DNA of 64,000 bases from Sulfuricurvum sp. (GTDB lineage: Bacteria; Campylobacterota; Campylobacteria; Campylobacterales; Sulfurimonadaceae), in contig JAUYAU010000014.1 of the NCBI GenBank assembly GCA_030693335.1, positions 1-64,000 on the forward strand, in the 5' to 3' direction. Every line of letters starts with the position of its first letter. Position 1 is the stretch's first letter. The notes under the pieces are model-generated. The model was not told the DNA's origin, did not search any database, and saw only the letters and a program-made list of their open reading frames with translations. Below, piece by piece: positions 1 through 10,099 of the stretch. The position numbers and the translations under genes were made by a program.

Positions 1-146
1 AACACAAGACGTTTTATGTGCTGGTGTATTACCCAAAAAGGAAAAAAACTTGTTTATTATTAGCTTTTGTGAGAACCATGAGTCTCATAGAACTTCAATC
101 AGATTGTAACGTTTGATTGAATAAATGCATTATACGAAGGAATACT
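1..146 (+). other. Leader/unassigned region at window edge
   Basis: No supported gene starts here. All three plus-strand frames stay open for some distance from the window edge (first stops at 61-63, 107-109 and about 113-116), so the tail of an upstream gene may be present but the frame cannot be chosen. A short palindrome ATGAGTCTCAT lies around 78-88. The last bases carry the AAGGA-type ribosome site of the next gene. Confidence 0.3.
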
Positions 147-902
147 ATGGATACAAAAGAAACAAATATTTATGAAACCGATGAACTTGTAGGGCAATAC
201 TGCGATTTTCAGTACGGAGATGAATATTTCGGTGTGGCGAACTTTGCCAAAGCATGTGCGCAAAAAGCGATTGACTATAGTAAAGGAACCTCCCAGACTA
301 AAGCACTCGATTTAGGATGTGCAACGGGATACGCATCGTTTGAGCTGGCAAAAACATTTGATTATGTAGACGGTATCGATTACTCACAGGCATTTGTAAA
401 TGTTGCAAAGCAGTTGCAACATACAGGAGGGATCAGCTATACGCAAAACGGTGAGGGTGAGATCAAAAACCGTAAAGAGGTCTGCGTTGATGATTTTGGA
501 TTTAGAGAGGTGAGTCCAAAAGTCCATTTTTCGCAAGGGGATGCATGTGCGTTAGCTCCTGAATTTAAAGAGTATGATCTTATTATGGCGACGAATCTGA
601 TTGATCGACTCTATGCGCCTCATCTGTTTTTAAAAAGCATTCATGAACGTCTCAATAAAAATGGAGTTTTAGTACTGACATCACCCTATACGTGGAAAGA
701 AGAATACACGGCCAAAGAGTTTTGGGTAGGAGGTTATGCGGACGAAAACGGCCAAGAAATTACGACGTTAAATGCGCTCAAGGAAATGTTAGGGAAGCAT
801 TTTGAACTTATTGCTACGGAAGACGTCCCTTTTGTCATTCGTGAAACACCGCGTAAATTTCAATACACGATTTCCCAAATGTCAGTTTGGAAGAAGAAAT
901 AG
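147..902 (+). CDS. Stand-alone OvoA C-terminal-type 4-mercaptohistidine N1-methyltransferase
   Basis: A class I SAM-dependent methyltransferase of 251 aa. The SAM site is visible as LDLGCATGYASFELAK followed by the acidic VDGIDYS strand. The N-terminal NIYETDELVGQYCDFQYG and C-terminal DVPFVIRETPRKFQYT blocks are characteristic of the methyltransferase domain normally fused to the C-terminus of OvoA (ovothiol A synthesis), which methylates N1 of 4-mercaptohistidine. Here it is a separate protein. The start is set at ATG 147, not TTG 117, because GAAGGA sits at the right distance from 147. A 5-histidylcysteine sulfoxide synthase partner would be expected upstream, outside the window. Substrate is inferred from family only. 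Confidence 0.8.
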   Translation: MDTKETNIYETDELVGQYCDFQYGDEYFGVANFAKACAQKAIDYSKGTSQTKALDLGCATGYASFELAKTFDYVDGIDYSQAFVNVAKQLQHTGGISYTQNGEGEIKNRKEVCVDDFGFREVSPKVHFSQGDACALAPEFKEYDLIMATNLIDRLYAPHLFLKSIHERLNKNGVLVLTSPYTWKEEYTAKEFWVGGYADENGQEITTLNALKEMLGKHFELIATEDVPFVIRETPRKFQYTISQMSVWKKK

Positions 903-910
903 GGCTTACA

Positions 911-2521
911 CTATACCTTTGATTGTACAGTAATCTTGGTCGCTTCAAAAAGTTCAGCGGCCTTGGCAATCATGGGTTCATTTAGAACATCAGAACCGTC
1001 AAACTCTTTGATACTGGTTTCATCGCATTGGCTAACACAGCTTCCGACACTGATTTCAGACTCTTCAATCATTGAAGCAGATTCAAAAAGAGGTTCGTTA
1101 GAATTTTCCTCTACAGGTGGTTCAAGTTCTGTAGCGGTTTTACTGCATGCTTGCGATTTGATGACGGTGTCGATGCCGTAAACTTCACGGACAAATTGAC
1201 GAATAATCCCAAAACTGTTTTTGAGCAGTTCTTTATCATCTCCAGAAGCACAACTTTCCCAAGTGAGGGCGTTGTCTTTATACGAAAGAAAGGCAACGTT
1301 ACGCTCAAAACAATCACCCAAAGCGATACTACGATCACGTATTTTGTCGCACAGAAGTTCGAAAGGAAGTTTTGTAGGGGTACTGGCTACTACATGGACA
1401 CTTGTCTGCTGAGCTACGGATGTTTTGGCAGCAGCGGGGATATCGTGCATCGGTGTACGGGATTCGAGTGATTCGATCATCTCATCAATTTCTTTGATCT
1501 TTAAGGCTTCAATCATTTTAAAGAGGATGAGGCTAACGACAAAACCGCCATCTGCATTGATTGCAAAGAGAGTTTTTGCATCGCTGAGGATTCTAAAAAA
1601 GCGTTCGATAATCAGGGGGCTAAAACGACGCTCCCCTTCATACAGTTTTTCTTTGAGATAGGCGATGAGTTCATCGACCACCATCTCTGCTTCATACGAT
1701 TCAAGTTCTTTGAGTTTTTGGATCAGAGCAGGGCGATCTTTGGCAAAAATGGCTTCAAAAAGAGTGTCAATGTAAGAAGGATCTAAAAGCCCGAGCATAT
1801 CGGCAACGGTTTTGACGTCCACAAACCCTTTGGAATAAATAATAGCCTGATCGAGTAAAGTGAGTGTGTCACGCAGACTTCCAGAGCCGCTTCGGGCCAA
1901 AATATCAAGTGCTTCATTGTCAAATTCGATGTTTTCCAAATGGAGAATATGGGAGAGGTGATGGACAATATTGGGATGGCTGATACGTTTGAAGCGAAAA
2001 TGCTGTGTACGGCTTAAAATGGTGGCAGGCAGTTTAAGCGGATCGGTCGTAGCAAGGATAAATTTAACATACTCAGGAGGCTCTTCAAGTGTTTTGAGCA
2101 GGGCATTGTGCGCCTCTTTGGTGAGCATATGAACTTCATCAATAATGAATATTTTGTATTTTCCGCTTGCAGGGCGGTATTTGGTATGCTCGATCAAATC
2201 ACGGATATCATCGATCTTTCGGCTGGATGCGGCATCCATCTCGATGATGTCAATATGACGCCCTTCATTGGCCATCATACAATGGGAACACACGTCGCAT
2301 GGAGCAGACGTTGGACCCTCATCGCACATCATTGACTTGGCTAAAATTCGTGCCGTAGAAGTTTTTCCAGAACCGCGCAATCCTGAGAAGAGGTATGCGT
2401 GGGACAAACGTTTGGTGTCAAGCGCCAGTGAAAGGGTTTGGGAAATGCTCTCTTGCCCGATCAGTTCTTCAAAACGCCGTGGACGGTATTTGAGTGCTAA
2501 GACTTCGGATTTTTGACTCAT
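911..2521 (-). CDS. dnaX: DNA polymerase III subunits gamma/tau
   Basis: The AAA+ clamp-loader ATPase of the replicative polymerase, 536 aa. The N-terminus has the typical LALKYRPRRFEELIGQ opening, Walker A GSGKTSTA near residue 50, a zinc-binding C-x8-C-x2-C-x2-C cluster near 67-82, Walker B as IIDEVHML and sensor 1 in LATTDPLKLPATILSR. The arginine-finger motif reads SRT instead of SRC. The C-terminal third is acidic, low in conservation and matches tau-like tails. It is the last gene of rho-murI-dnaX, and its ATG overlaps the murI stop (ATGA), which suggests translational coupling. It converges with the methyltransferase with only 8 bases between stops. Confidence 0.96.
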   Translation of the reverse strand: MSQKSEVLALKYRPRRFEELIGQESISQTLSLALDTKRLSHAYLFSGLRGSGKTSTARILAKSMMCDEGPTSAPCDVCSHCMMANEGRHIDIIEMDAASSRKIDDIRDLIEHTKYRPASGKYKIFIIDEVHMLTKEAHNALLKTLEEPPEYVKFILATTDPLKLPATILSRTQHFRFKRISHPNIVHHLSHILHLENIEFDNEALDILARSGSGSLRDTLTLLDQAIIYSKGFVDVKTVADMLGLLDPSYIDTLFEAIFAKDRPALIQKLKELESYEAEMVVDELIAYLKEKLYEGERRFSPLIIERFFRILSDAKTLFAINADGGFVVSLILFKMIEALKIKEIDEMIESLESRTPMHDIPAAAKTSVAQQTSVHVVASTPTKLPFELLCDKIRDRSIALGDCFERNVAFLSYKDNALTWESCASGDDKELLKNSFGIIRQFVREVYGIDTVIKSQACSKTATELEPPVEENSNEPLFESASMIEESEISVGSCVSQCDETSIKEFDGSDVLNEPMIAKAAELFEATKITVQSKV

Positions 2522-3270
2522 TTATTTTCTCCTAGCCATTCTCGGGCTGTTTTACGTAAGCCCTCCGGATTTTCGGAAGCGAAAAATTTAAGCTGTGTAT
2601 GCTCAAATCGTTGGGTGAAATCGTAGTGCTTTTCGAGATATTCGACAATTGCTTCACCGGAGTGGATGAGGGTGCTTTGCCCCTTAAAATAATGATTAAT
2701 GGCATCCGATACGAGAGGGAAATGAGTACATCCCAATATAATCGCATCGGGAGCTTTGGCAAGGTGGCCAAAATAGTGATGCAGTGTGCTTTGCAATATT
2801 TCACCTTCATAGAGGCCTTCTTCTACTATTGGAACGAGCAACGTAGTAGCAATGGCGCTTAAGTTATGATAGCCAAGCTCTTGAAGCCCTTTTTCATAGG
2901 CTTGGGATTTTACGGTTGCTTTGGTGCCGAGAATTAAAATATCGGCATTGGTATCGGGAACCGCATTGTTAAGAGCGAGGACACCGGGATCAACAACCCC
3001 GATAACATCGCATTGGCTGTGTAAACGCATTTCATTGAGGGCATAGGCGCTGACAGTGTTACATGCCGTTATGAGCAAATCAATTTCAAAGTTTTTGAAA
3101 AATTCAAGGGCTTCAAGAGAGTAACGGATAATCGTATTTTGGTCTTTGACCCCATACGGGACACGAGCGGTGTCACCAAAATAGATGATTTCTTCGAAAA
3201 GCTGATGTTCAAGCAATGATTTAACGACGCTTAAGCCCCCAACGCCGCTGTCAAAGACTCCAACCCGCAT
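2518..3270 (-). CDS. murI: Glutamate racemase
   Basis: Makes D-glutamate for peptidoglycan from L-glutamate in the cytoplasm. The 250 aa length is normal for the family. It opens with VGVFDSGVGGLSV. The two catalytic cysteines are in LLITACNTVSAY (about residue 71) and IILGCTHFPLV (about residue 183). It lies one base downstream of the rho stop and overlaps the dnaX start by four bases, so it is in one operon with both. The rho-murI neighbourhood is common in Campylobacterota. Confidence 0.96.
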   Translation of the reverse strand: MRVGVFDSGVGGLSVVKSLLEHQLFEEIIYFGDTARVPYGVKDQNTIIRYSLEALEFFKNFEIDLLITACNTVSAYALNEMRLHSQCDVIGVVDPGVLALNNAVPDTNADILILGTKATVKSQAYEKGLQELGYHNLSAIATTLLVPIVEEGLYEGEILQSTLHHYFGHLAKAPDAIILGCTHFPLVSDAINHYFKGQSTLIHSGEAIVEYLEKHYDFTQRFEHTQLKFFASENPEGLRKTAREWLGENK

Positions 3271-3271
3271 T

Positions 3272-4609
3272 TTATTTGGTCGATTCGCCGTTATTCATGC
3301 TGTCAAGAAATTCAGCATTGCTCTTGCTCTTATTCATGGTGCTGTAAAGGAATCGCAATGCTTCAACTTCATCTTCTTGTTTATGCAGCATTGAACGTAA
3401 AATAAAGACTTTTTGTAAAACATCAGCACCGATAAGAAGCTCTTCTTTACGTGTACCTGATTTGAGAATATCGATAGCAGGATAGATACGGCGCTCAGAG
3501 ATTTTACGGCTGAGAACCACTTCGGAGTTACCGGTACCTTTGAACTCTTCAAAAATGACTTCGTCCATTTTGCTTCCCGTCTCAACAAGAGCGGTTGCGA
3601 TGATTGTCAAGCTTCCGCCATTTTCGATGTTACGTGCCGCACCGAAAAAACGTTTTGGTTTGTGCAGAGCGTTTGCATCTACACCACCTGAGAGAACTTT
3701 TCCACTTGAGGGAGTGACAGTATTGTATGCACGTGCTAAACGGGTGATGGAATCAAGCAAGATCACGACATCTTTGCCAAGTTCTACACGACGCTTTGCA
3801 CGCTCGATTACCATTTCGGCGACTTTGACATGGTTTTTGGCAGGTTCGTCAAACGTTGAACTGTACACTTCGCCTTTAACGGAGCGCTCCATGTCGGTAA
3901 CTTCCTCGGGACGTTCATCCACGAGTAAGACCATGAGCTCGATTTCAGGATGATTGTTCGTAATTCCGTGAGCGATCTCTTTCATCAGCTCTGTTTTACC
4001 GGACCTAGGAGGTGCGACGATTAGACCGCGCTGTCCTTTTCCGATTGGAGAGAACAGGTCCATCATACGTCCCGTGAGCTTGGTTGCGTTGTATTCGAGC
4101 TTGATTTGTTCCAGTGCATAAAGCGGAGTGAGATTCTCAAAGAGAGGACGTTTTTTGGACTCTTCAGGGGGAAGGTAGTTGATTGCTTCGACTTTGAGAA
4201 GGGCGTAATAACGCTCCTGGTCTTTTGGCGCACGTACTTGTCCGGTAACGATATCTCCGTTTCGTAGAGCAAAACGGCGAATTTGTGTACTGGAAACATA
4301 GGCATCGTGCATCGAATCACTAAAGCCCTGATCGATAGCACGTAAAAAACCATAACCATCCTGCATAATTTCCAAAATACCTGTAAAGAGGATAAAGCCG
4401 CCTTGCTGTACCTGTGTTTTAAGAATTTCAAAGATCAAGTCCTGACGTTTAAGTTCGTTTGGATCTTCGACATTCAATGTACTTGCAATCGCAAGCAACT
4501 CTTCGAGAGACTTGGTTCTAAGTGCTTCAATGGTGAATCCATCTACAGGGGTATGCGTACGGTTTTTGGAGTTATTTCTAGGAGTAGGGGTTTTTACGTT
4601 TTCGCTCAT
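3272..4609 (-). CDS. rho: Transcription termination factor Rho
   Basis: The hexameric RNA helicase that ends transcription, 445 aa. It has a Rho N-terminal helical segment (about 25-70), a cold-shock RNA-binding domain including [20 protein letters not shown]-type sequence (about 80-150), and a RecA-like ATPase core. Walker A is [15 protein letters not shown] (usually PKAGKT). Walker B is [16 protein letters not shown]. The Q-loop/R-loop region [20 protein letters not shown] is intact. It is the first gene of the minus-strand operon with murI and dnaX and is served by the strong promoter at 4687-4715. Confidence 0.97.
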   Translation of the reverse strand: MSENVKTPTPRNNSKNRTHTPVDGFTIEALRTKSLEELLAIASTLNVEDPNELKRQDLIFEILKTQVQQGGFILFTGILEIMQDGYGFLRAIDQGFSDSMHDAYVSSTQIRRFALRNGDIVTGQVRAPKDQERYYALLKVEAINYLPPEESKKRPLFENLTPLYALEQIKLEYNATKLTGRMMDLFSPIGKGQRGLIVAPPRSGKTELMKEIAHGITNNHPEIELMVLLVDERPEEVTDMERSVKGEVYSSTFDEPAKNHVKVAEMVIERAKRRVELGKDVVILLDSITRLARAYNTVTPSSGKVLSGGVDANALHKPKRFFGAARNIENGGSLTIIATALVETGSKMDEVIFEEFKGTGNSEVVLSRKISERRIYPAIDILKSGTRKEELLIGADVLQKVFILRSMLHKQEDEVEALRFLYSTMNKSKSNAEFLDSMNNGESTK

Positions 4610-4686
4610 TATAAAGGAAGCCTTAGTGTGTATGTAGATTTTGGGTGTGATATATGCAGCTGCAAAATAGTAATGTATGTATTGAC

Positions 4687-4715
4687 ATTATAACAATCCA
4701 TCATAGGGTTGTCAA
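4687..4715 (-). promoter_or_regulatory. Consensus sigma70 promoter of rho
   Basis: Read on the minus strand, TTGACA (4715-4710) and TATAAT (4692-4687) both match consensus exactly and are separated by 17 bases. The predicted start near 4680 gives rho a leader of about 70 bases, which contains a GCAGCTGC palindrome near 4653. Confidence 0.8.
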
Positions 4716-4780
4716 GCCACTCATTTTTTTAATTTCTCATGATTTTCTCACGTTGAATCCATAAAATACCATCATGCTAT

Positions 4781-4786
4781 TATAAT
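4781..4786 (+). promoter_or_regulatory. -10 box of the metal-efflux operon
   Basis: TATAAT lies 14 bases before the ATG of the TolC-like gene, with GATGAGG as ribosome site between them. No good -35 is seen at 17 bases. A TTGAAT at 4753 is too far away (22 bases). The predicted leader is very short. Confidence 0.45.
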
Positions 4787-4800
4787 GATGAGGTTTTAAT

Positions 4801-6000
4801 ATGACAATGAGAGCTAGATGGGCGTACTGCGCTATCTTAATTCCATTCTTGGGATATGCAATTAGTTTTAACGATCTTTGTGAACGGGCTTATACTGTTT
4901 CGGGAGAAGTGATTCAATCCAATAGTCGTATCAATACTATTGGTTTTGAAAAAGCTTCAGCGATGGCTTCTGAGCCTTTAAGTGTTGAAACATCTGCCAA
5001 AAAAGTAAAAGGAAATGGTTCTATAAATAGTATTAACAGCGGCACAGAGTATGGGGTTATGGTAGATTATTCGCTTAAAAATTCATTCTTACGTTCGGCA
5101 CAGGAGCATGAATTTGACCTAATGAAAAAAGGAACTCAGTTTGATATAGCTGCTCAAAAGGGAGAGATACAAATCGGATTAAAACGTGATTGGTTACTGT
5201 ATGGATTAGAACAAGAACGCACTTCAATCTTTGTAGACAAACGTGACTTCTCCCATAAAGCATACCAGGCCGGAGAGAAAAAGTTTCAAGCCGGGCGCTT
5301 GTCGCGTCTGGAACTGTTACGTCTGGAGAGCGAATATCACTCGACGCTGCAAGAAGTAGCAGCATCTTCAATGGAGACTGAACATGCACAACATCGTCTA
5401 AAAGTAGCGTCTATGATGATGGACAAAGTACGCATTGAGGATATGCCGTTTGTATATATAGATTTTTCTATGTTAGACGATCACCTAAGAGATGCCCCTG
5501 TGTTAAAATCACTGAAAACACGTATAGAGGCATTGGACGCATCGATCGCGACGCTGAGGCATTCAACGGTTAAATCCGTATCTGTCGGATTGGGAATGAC
5601 GCAGGAACCTACACAAAACAGTCTGGACTTTCGTTTCACGTTTCCCTTGGCTGTAGGCAGTAAAAATGATAATAAAATTGCTGCTTTAATGAGTGAACGA
5701 AGTGCCCTTGTTCATTTATTGGAGGTAACTAAACAAAAACTTCAGCTTAGTGTAAGTGCAATGTTGGAACATCTAGGTGAGCGTGAAAAAAGAATCCAAA
5801 CACTGATTGAAAATGAAAAGGAGTATGAAACTCTTTTTGCAATGGCACAAAAAGGGTATGAAGGGGGCAAAATGGGGCAATTTGAATATTTAGCTGCCAA
5901 AAGTGCCTATTACGATGCCCGTTTGCGTACGCTTGAACTAAAAGAAAGCTATATTGAAGAGATGAGTGAAATTGAAAAGAAAATAGGGAGAATTTGGTAA
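4801..6000 (+). CDS. TolC-family outer-membrane efflux protein
   Basis: The outer-membrane channel of a tripartite efflux system, 399 aa. It has an N-terminal hydrophobic signal-like segment (ARWAYCAILIPFLGYAIS) followed by long helical, charged stretches typical of the TolC coiled-coil barrel, including AGRLSRLELLRLESEY and YEGGKMGQFEYLAAKSAYYDA, the repeated TolC motif. It is on the short side for the family (usually 420-480). It is first in an operon with adaptor and RND pump genes. The stop overlaps the next ATG (TAATG). The specific metal exported cannot be read from the sequence. Confidence 0.85.
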   Translation: MTMRARWAYCAILIPFLGYAISFNDLCERAYTVSGEVIQSNSRINTIGFEKASAMASEPLSVETSAKKVKGNGSINSINSGTEYGVMVDYSLKNSFLRSAQEHEFDLMKKGTQFDIAAQKGEIQIGLKRDWLLYGLEQERTSIFVDKRDFSHKAYQAGEKKFQAGRLSRLELLRLESEYHSTLQEVAASSMETEHAQHRLKVASMMMDKVRIEDMPFVYIDFSMLDDHLRDAPVLKSLKTRIEALDASIATLRHSTVKSVSVGLGMTQEPTQNSLDFRFTFPLAVGSKNDNKIAALMSERSALVHLLEVTKQKLQLSVSAMLEHLGEREKRIQTLIENEKEYETLFAMAQKGYEGGKMGQFEYLAAKSAYYDARLRTLELKESYIEEMSEIEKKIGRIW

Positions 6001-7040
6001 TGAAACAAAGTTTACTACTGCTTATGGCAGCAACGGCAGTAATGGCACAAATCACGATTAACGAAGTCCAAATGAAAAAAATGGGAATAACCACAGGTAA
6101 GGTTAATCTTGTCAGCAGTACAACAGTAGGTCCTCTTATCGCAAAAATCGACTATGACGAAGAGCAGTCCAAAAGCTATTTTCTAGATCATGAAGCATCA
6201 ATCGTGGCGTTGAAGGTTCGAGCAGGGGATCAGGTAAAAAAAGGGCAAATTCTTTGCCGTATTGCTTCGCCTGAACTCTTAACAAATGGTTTTGAACTCA
6301 AAGAGGTTCAAAATCGCTATCGCAGCATTCAAAACAATGTTAAAAAAGATGAAGTTCTCTATAAAGAGGGGATTATATCCTATCGAGATTATCAAATAGG
6401 TGCTCTGGAAGCCGCTTCATTACGCTCACGTATCTTGACGCTTGAAGCGCAATTTTCTCTTGCAGGGGTTGTTCCGAGTACGGACGGTTCTATGGCGGTT
6501 ATTGCACAAAAGAATGGGATTATTACTCTTTCTCCTTTGGCGGTAGCTGAAAAAATTATACCATATCAGCCATATTTTCGAATTTCAAATACCGATGCAA
6601 TGACCGCTATAATAAACATTTCTCCCAAACAAATTGCTTCCATTTCCAAAGGGGATAAAGTGTTAAATAAAGCAGGTAGCTCGATCGGAAGTATTATCTC
6701 TGTTGCTACATCGGTAAATGGTTCGACCAATTCTGCGACTGCAATTGCCCGCATAAGTAATCGTTCAGGTGAACTGCGTGCAGGTACAACAACTGGATTG
6801 TTTGTCTCAACATCAAAACCTGTGACCTCTGTTTTCATACCCTCAAACGCAGTTGTAAAACATCAAGGAAAAAGCATTTGCTTTATTCGTACATCAAATG
6901 GTTTCCAAGCCCAAGAACTAGCTGTTGTCGGTGTAAGTAAAGAAGGGGTTTTCGTACGCCAAAAAGGAATTGATCAAGCCACGCAAGTCGCCGTGAGCGG
7001 GTTAATCGTTCTTAAAGGTGCCATGAGCGGATTCGAATGA
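6000..7040 (+). CDS. RND efflux periplasmic adaptor (HlyD/CusB-type)
   Basis: The membrane-fusion protein linking the RND pump to the TolC-like channel, 346 aa. A signal peptide (KQSLLLLMAATAVMAQ) is followed by a lipoyl-like half (IVALKVRAGDQVKKGQILCRIASPELL), a helical hairpin, the second lipoyl half and beta-barrel sequence. It resembles adaptors of heavy-metal efflux systems. The start is ATG 6000, overlapping the upstream stop, not the TTG at 5994 in the ORF track. The 3' end overlaps the pump gene. Confidence 0.85.
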   Translation: MKQSLLLLMAATAVMAQITINEVQMKKMGITTGKVNLVSSTTVGPLIAKIDYDEEQSKSYFLDHEASIVALKVRAGDQVKKGQILCRIASPELLTNGFELKEVQNRYRSIQNNVKKDEVLYKEGIISYRDYQIGALEAASLRSRILTLEAQFSLAGVVPSTDGSMAVIAQKNGIITLSPLAVAEKIIPYQPYFRISNTDAMTAIINISPKQIASISKGDKVLNKAGSSIGSIISVATSVNGSTNSATAIARISNRSGELRAGTTTGLFVSTSKPVTSVFIPSNAVVKHQGKSICFIRTSNGFQAQELAVVGVSKEGVFVRQKGIDQATQVAVSGLIVLKGAMSGFE

Positions 7041-10000
7041 TGCTGAACTTTATCGTCGAATCTTCGCTTAAACAGCGTATTATTGTTCTTTTATTTGCTT
7101 TGGCAATCATCCTATACGGTATCTATTCGTTTATTAAGATACCGATTGATGCTTTTCCGGATATCTCTTCCACGCAAGTGAAAATTATTTTTAAAGCTCC
7201 TGGAATGACTCCTGAAGAAGTGGAGTCAAGAGTCGTTCGCCCGATGGAAGCGGAACTGATGGGAATCGAAAACCAAGTATTGCTCAAAAGTACCTCCAAA
7301 TATGCCATAGCGGATATCACCATTGATTTTAAGGATGGGATAGATGTTTATCGCGCTCGCGCACAGGTTTCTGAGAAACTTTCTAGTGCGATGGAGTCAC
7401 TGCCCAAGGGGGTTAGCGGTGGCATGGCTGCCGTTACGACACCCTTAGGGGAAGTGTTTATGTTTACCATTGAAGGGGATATGAGCCAGCAAGGAAAACG
7501 TGAACTTCTCGATTTTGTTATACGTCCGGCGTTACGCGGTGCCAAGGGAGTTGCTGATATCAATGCTCTTGGGGGAGAAGTACGTACGATCACCCTTGTC
7601 CCTGATGTAGGTGCTATGGGTCGATTAGGAATCACCTTGGGTGATTTGGAAGCAGCATTGGGAGAAAACCTCAAAAACGATGGTGCAGGGAGACTTAATC
7701 GTGGAGATGAGGGATATCTGGTCAAAGTACAAAGCGGTGTTCAAAACAGCGCTCAAATAGCCAATATAACGATACATTCGCATAATGGACCCATACGAAT
7801 CGGCGATTTTTGTGCCCTCAATGAGGAGTCCCGGACACGGCTTGGCTTTGTGACAAAAAATGGTCTCGGTGAAGCAACCCAGGGGCTAGTGATGGCGTTG
7901 CGCGGTGCAAATGCTAAAGAATCCATTATCGATATTAAAGAAAGACTGGAAGCATTGAAACCGATGCTTCCAAAAGGGATAACGGTTGTCCCTTTTTATG
8001 ATCGAAGTGAACTTACTCAAAAAGCAGTAGATACTGTTTCGCACGCATTATTAGAAGCGGTAGTTTTAGTCATACTATTATTACTGCTCTTTTTAGGTGA
8101 CGTACGAGCAGCAATTTCCGTAGCAGTTATTTTACCGTTATCGTTATCAATTGCATTTATTATGATGCGTTATTTTGGTATTACCGCAAATCTCATGAGT
8201 TTAGGCGGTTTGGCGATTGCTGTTGGTATGCTTGTAGATTCGGCAGTAGTAGTGGTCGAGAATACCTTTGCTAAACTTGGTGAAGGAGATCAAAAACTTC
8301 CTAAACTTCATCTTGTGTATCGTGCTACCAAAGAAGTAAGTGTTTCAGTATTCAGTGGACTTTTGATCATTGCTGTGGTCTTTTTACCGCTCTTGACGCT
8401 GGAAGGGCTTGAGGGGAAACTTTTTGCTCCCGTGGCGATGACGATCGTCTTTGCTCTTTTGGGTTCACTAATCCTTTCTCTCACCGTAATCCCGGTTGTA
8501 TCATCGTTTCTTCTCAAAACGGTTCCGCACTCTGAAACACGATTGGATCGTTTTTTTACTCAGTTATACGTACCGATACTCAATTTTGCCTTGACTCAAA
8601 CGAAGACCCTCTTTATCGCAGCCATAGCTTTTTTAATTATAAGCTTTTCCCTATTCGGATTGGTAGGTAAAACATTTATGCCGACATTGGATGAGGGTGA
8701 TTTGATTTTAATTGTTGAACCGATGCCTTCTATCTCATTGGAAGCATCTAAAGATCTTAATTTGGCAATTCAAAAGGAGCTTCTCCGCACTATTCCAGAA
8801 ATTAAAACTATTGTTGCACGCACGGGTACAGATGAACTCGGACTGGATCCTATGACATTGAATCAAACCGATACATTTTTGATCCTCAAACCTAAAGAAA
8901 AATGGCAAGCAAAAAATAAAGAAGAGATCATGAAAAACATTATGATTGCCCTTAAACCCTTTACAGGAATAAGCTTTAGCTTTACCCAGCCTATTGATAT
9001 GCGCATATCGGAAATGTTGACGGGGACACGCGGTGATTTGGCAGTCAAAATTTTTGGTACCGACATTGATACACTCAATAGTCTTAGCAAAGAAGTAGGC
9101 ACAATTTTAGAAGGCATTAATGGTTCAAGCGAAGTTGTTGTTACCCTTAATGAAGGAATTAACTATCTTAGTATTACCCCAGACCGATTGGCTATGGCAA
9201 ATACAGGAATAAGCAGTGGTGAACTTCAGCAATTTTTAAAAGCGTCACTGGAAGGTATTATTGTTGATACGATACCGCAAGGTAATGCGCGTACTCCTGT
9301 AATGATCCGCCTGGATAATGATATAGCACATGATTACGAAAAGTTTAGCGCATTGGAAATTCCTTTGAAGGAGGGAGGGAGTGTTCCCTTGGCCAGTATT
9401 GCTACGATTACAGAGACAGAGGGCCCTGTTCAAGTTCTTCGAGAAAATAATGAGCGATTGAGCGTGGTGCGTTCAAATGTCGAAAACCGAGATCTCGTAG
9501 GATTTGTCGAAGAGGCAAAACAAAAAATCAATAGCACTCTAAACCTGCCAAAAGGATACCATATCGTATACGGTGGAGAATTTGAAAACCAACAGCGCTC
9601 GTCAGCACGCTTAATGGCAGTGGTTCCGGTGAGTATCGTGGTGATCTTTTTGATTCTCTTCTTCACCTTTCGATCGATTAGTGCTACACTGCTCATCTTG
9701 TTTAATATCCCCTTTGCCGTGACAGGGGGAATTATCTCTCTTTTCTTGAGCGGCGAGTATCTTTCAGTTCCTGCATCGGTCGGATTTATCGCCCTTTTTG
9801 GAATCGCAGTACTCAACGGTGTAGTGATGGTGAGTTATTTTAATACCCTTCTAGGGAATGGATTGACGATCGATGATGCGGTCCATGAAGGGGCACGTCG
9901 ACGGCTTCGTCCGGTATTGATGACGGCGTTTATCGCAGCACTTGGATTATTGCCGTTGTTATTTGCTTCAGGTGTGGGAAGTGAAATCCAAAAACCATTG

Positions 10001-10099
10001 GCAATCGTTGTTTTGGGCGGATTGGTCACTTCAACCATCTTAACACTGTTGATTTTGCCACCCGCCTTTAAAATAATCTATAAACGGGGAGAAAAATGA
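7037..10099 (+). CDS. Heavy-metal efflux RND pump, CzcA/CusA family
   Basis: The inner-membrane proton-driven pump, 1020 aa, the normal length for the HME-RND group. TM1 is at about residues 13-31. The TM4 motif AIAVGMLVDSAVVVVEN carries the conserved Asp of the proton relay. The HME signature FSFTQPIDMRISEMLTGTRG is present in the second periplasmic part, as is PGMTPEEVESRVVRPME near the N-terminus. About 12 membrane segments in two repeats are visible. The sequence supports metal-ion rather than drug export, but whether the ion is Co/Zn/Cd, Cu or Ag is not decided here. Coupled to the adaptor and to the DUF3240 gene by overlaps. Confidence 0.88.
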   Translation: MMLNFIVESSLKQRIIVLLFALAIILYGIYSFIKIPIDAFPDISSTQVKIIFKAPGMTPEEVESRVVRPMEAELMGIENQVLLKSTSKYAIADITIDFKDGIDVYRARAQVSEKLSSAMESLPKGVSGGMAAVTTPLGEVFMFTIEGDMSQQGKRELLDFVIRPALRGAKGVADINALGGEVRTITLVPDVGAMGRLGITLGDLEAALGENLKNDGAGRLNRGDEGYLVKVQSGVQNSAQIANITIHSHNGPIRIGDFCALNEESRTRLGFVTKNGLGEATQGLVMALRGANAKESIIDIKERLEALKPMLPKGITVVPFYDRSELTQKAVDTVSHALLEAVVLVILLLLLFLGDVRAAISVAVILPLSLSIAFIMMRYFGITANLMSLGGLAIAVGMLVDSAVVVVENTFAKLGEGDQKLPKLHLVYRATKEVSVSVFSGLLIIAVVFLPLLTLEGLEGKLFAPVAMTIVFALLGSLILSLTVIPVVSSFLLKTVPHSETRLDRFFTQLYVPILNFALTQTKTLFIAAIAFLIISFSLFGLVGKTFMPTLDEGDLILIVEPMPSISLEASKDLNLAIQKELLRTIPEIKTIVARTGTDELGLDPMTLNQTDTFLILKPKEKWQAKNKEEIMKNIMIALKPFTGISFSFTQPIDMRISEMLTGTRGDLAVKIFGTDIDTLNSLSKEVGTILEGINGSSEVVVTLNEGINYLSITPDRLAMANTGISSGELQQFLKASLEGIIVDTIPQGNARTPVMIRLDNDIAHDYEKFSALEIPLKEGGSVPLASIATITETEGPVQVLRENNERLSVVRSNVENRDLVGFVEEAKQKINSTLNLPKGYHIVYGGEFENQQRSSARLMAVVPVSIVVIFLILFFTFRSISATLLILFNIPFAVTGGIISLFLSGEYLSVPASVGFIALFGIAVLNGVVMVSYFNTLLGNGLTIDDAVHEGARRRLRPVLMTAFIAALGLLPLLFASGVGSEIQKPLAIVVLGGLVTSTILTLLILPPAFKIIYKRGEK

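Noticed and set aside
3540-3953. Plus-strand ORF of 137 aa opposite rho
   Set aside because: Fully inside rho in antisense; rho has all its motifs.
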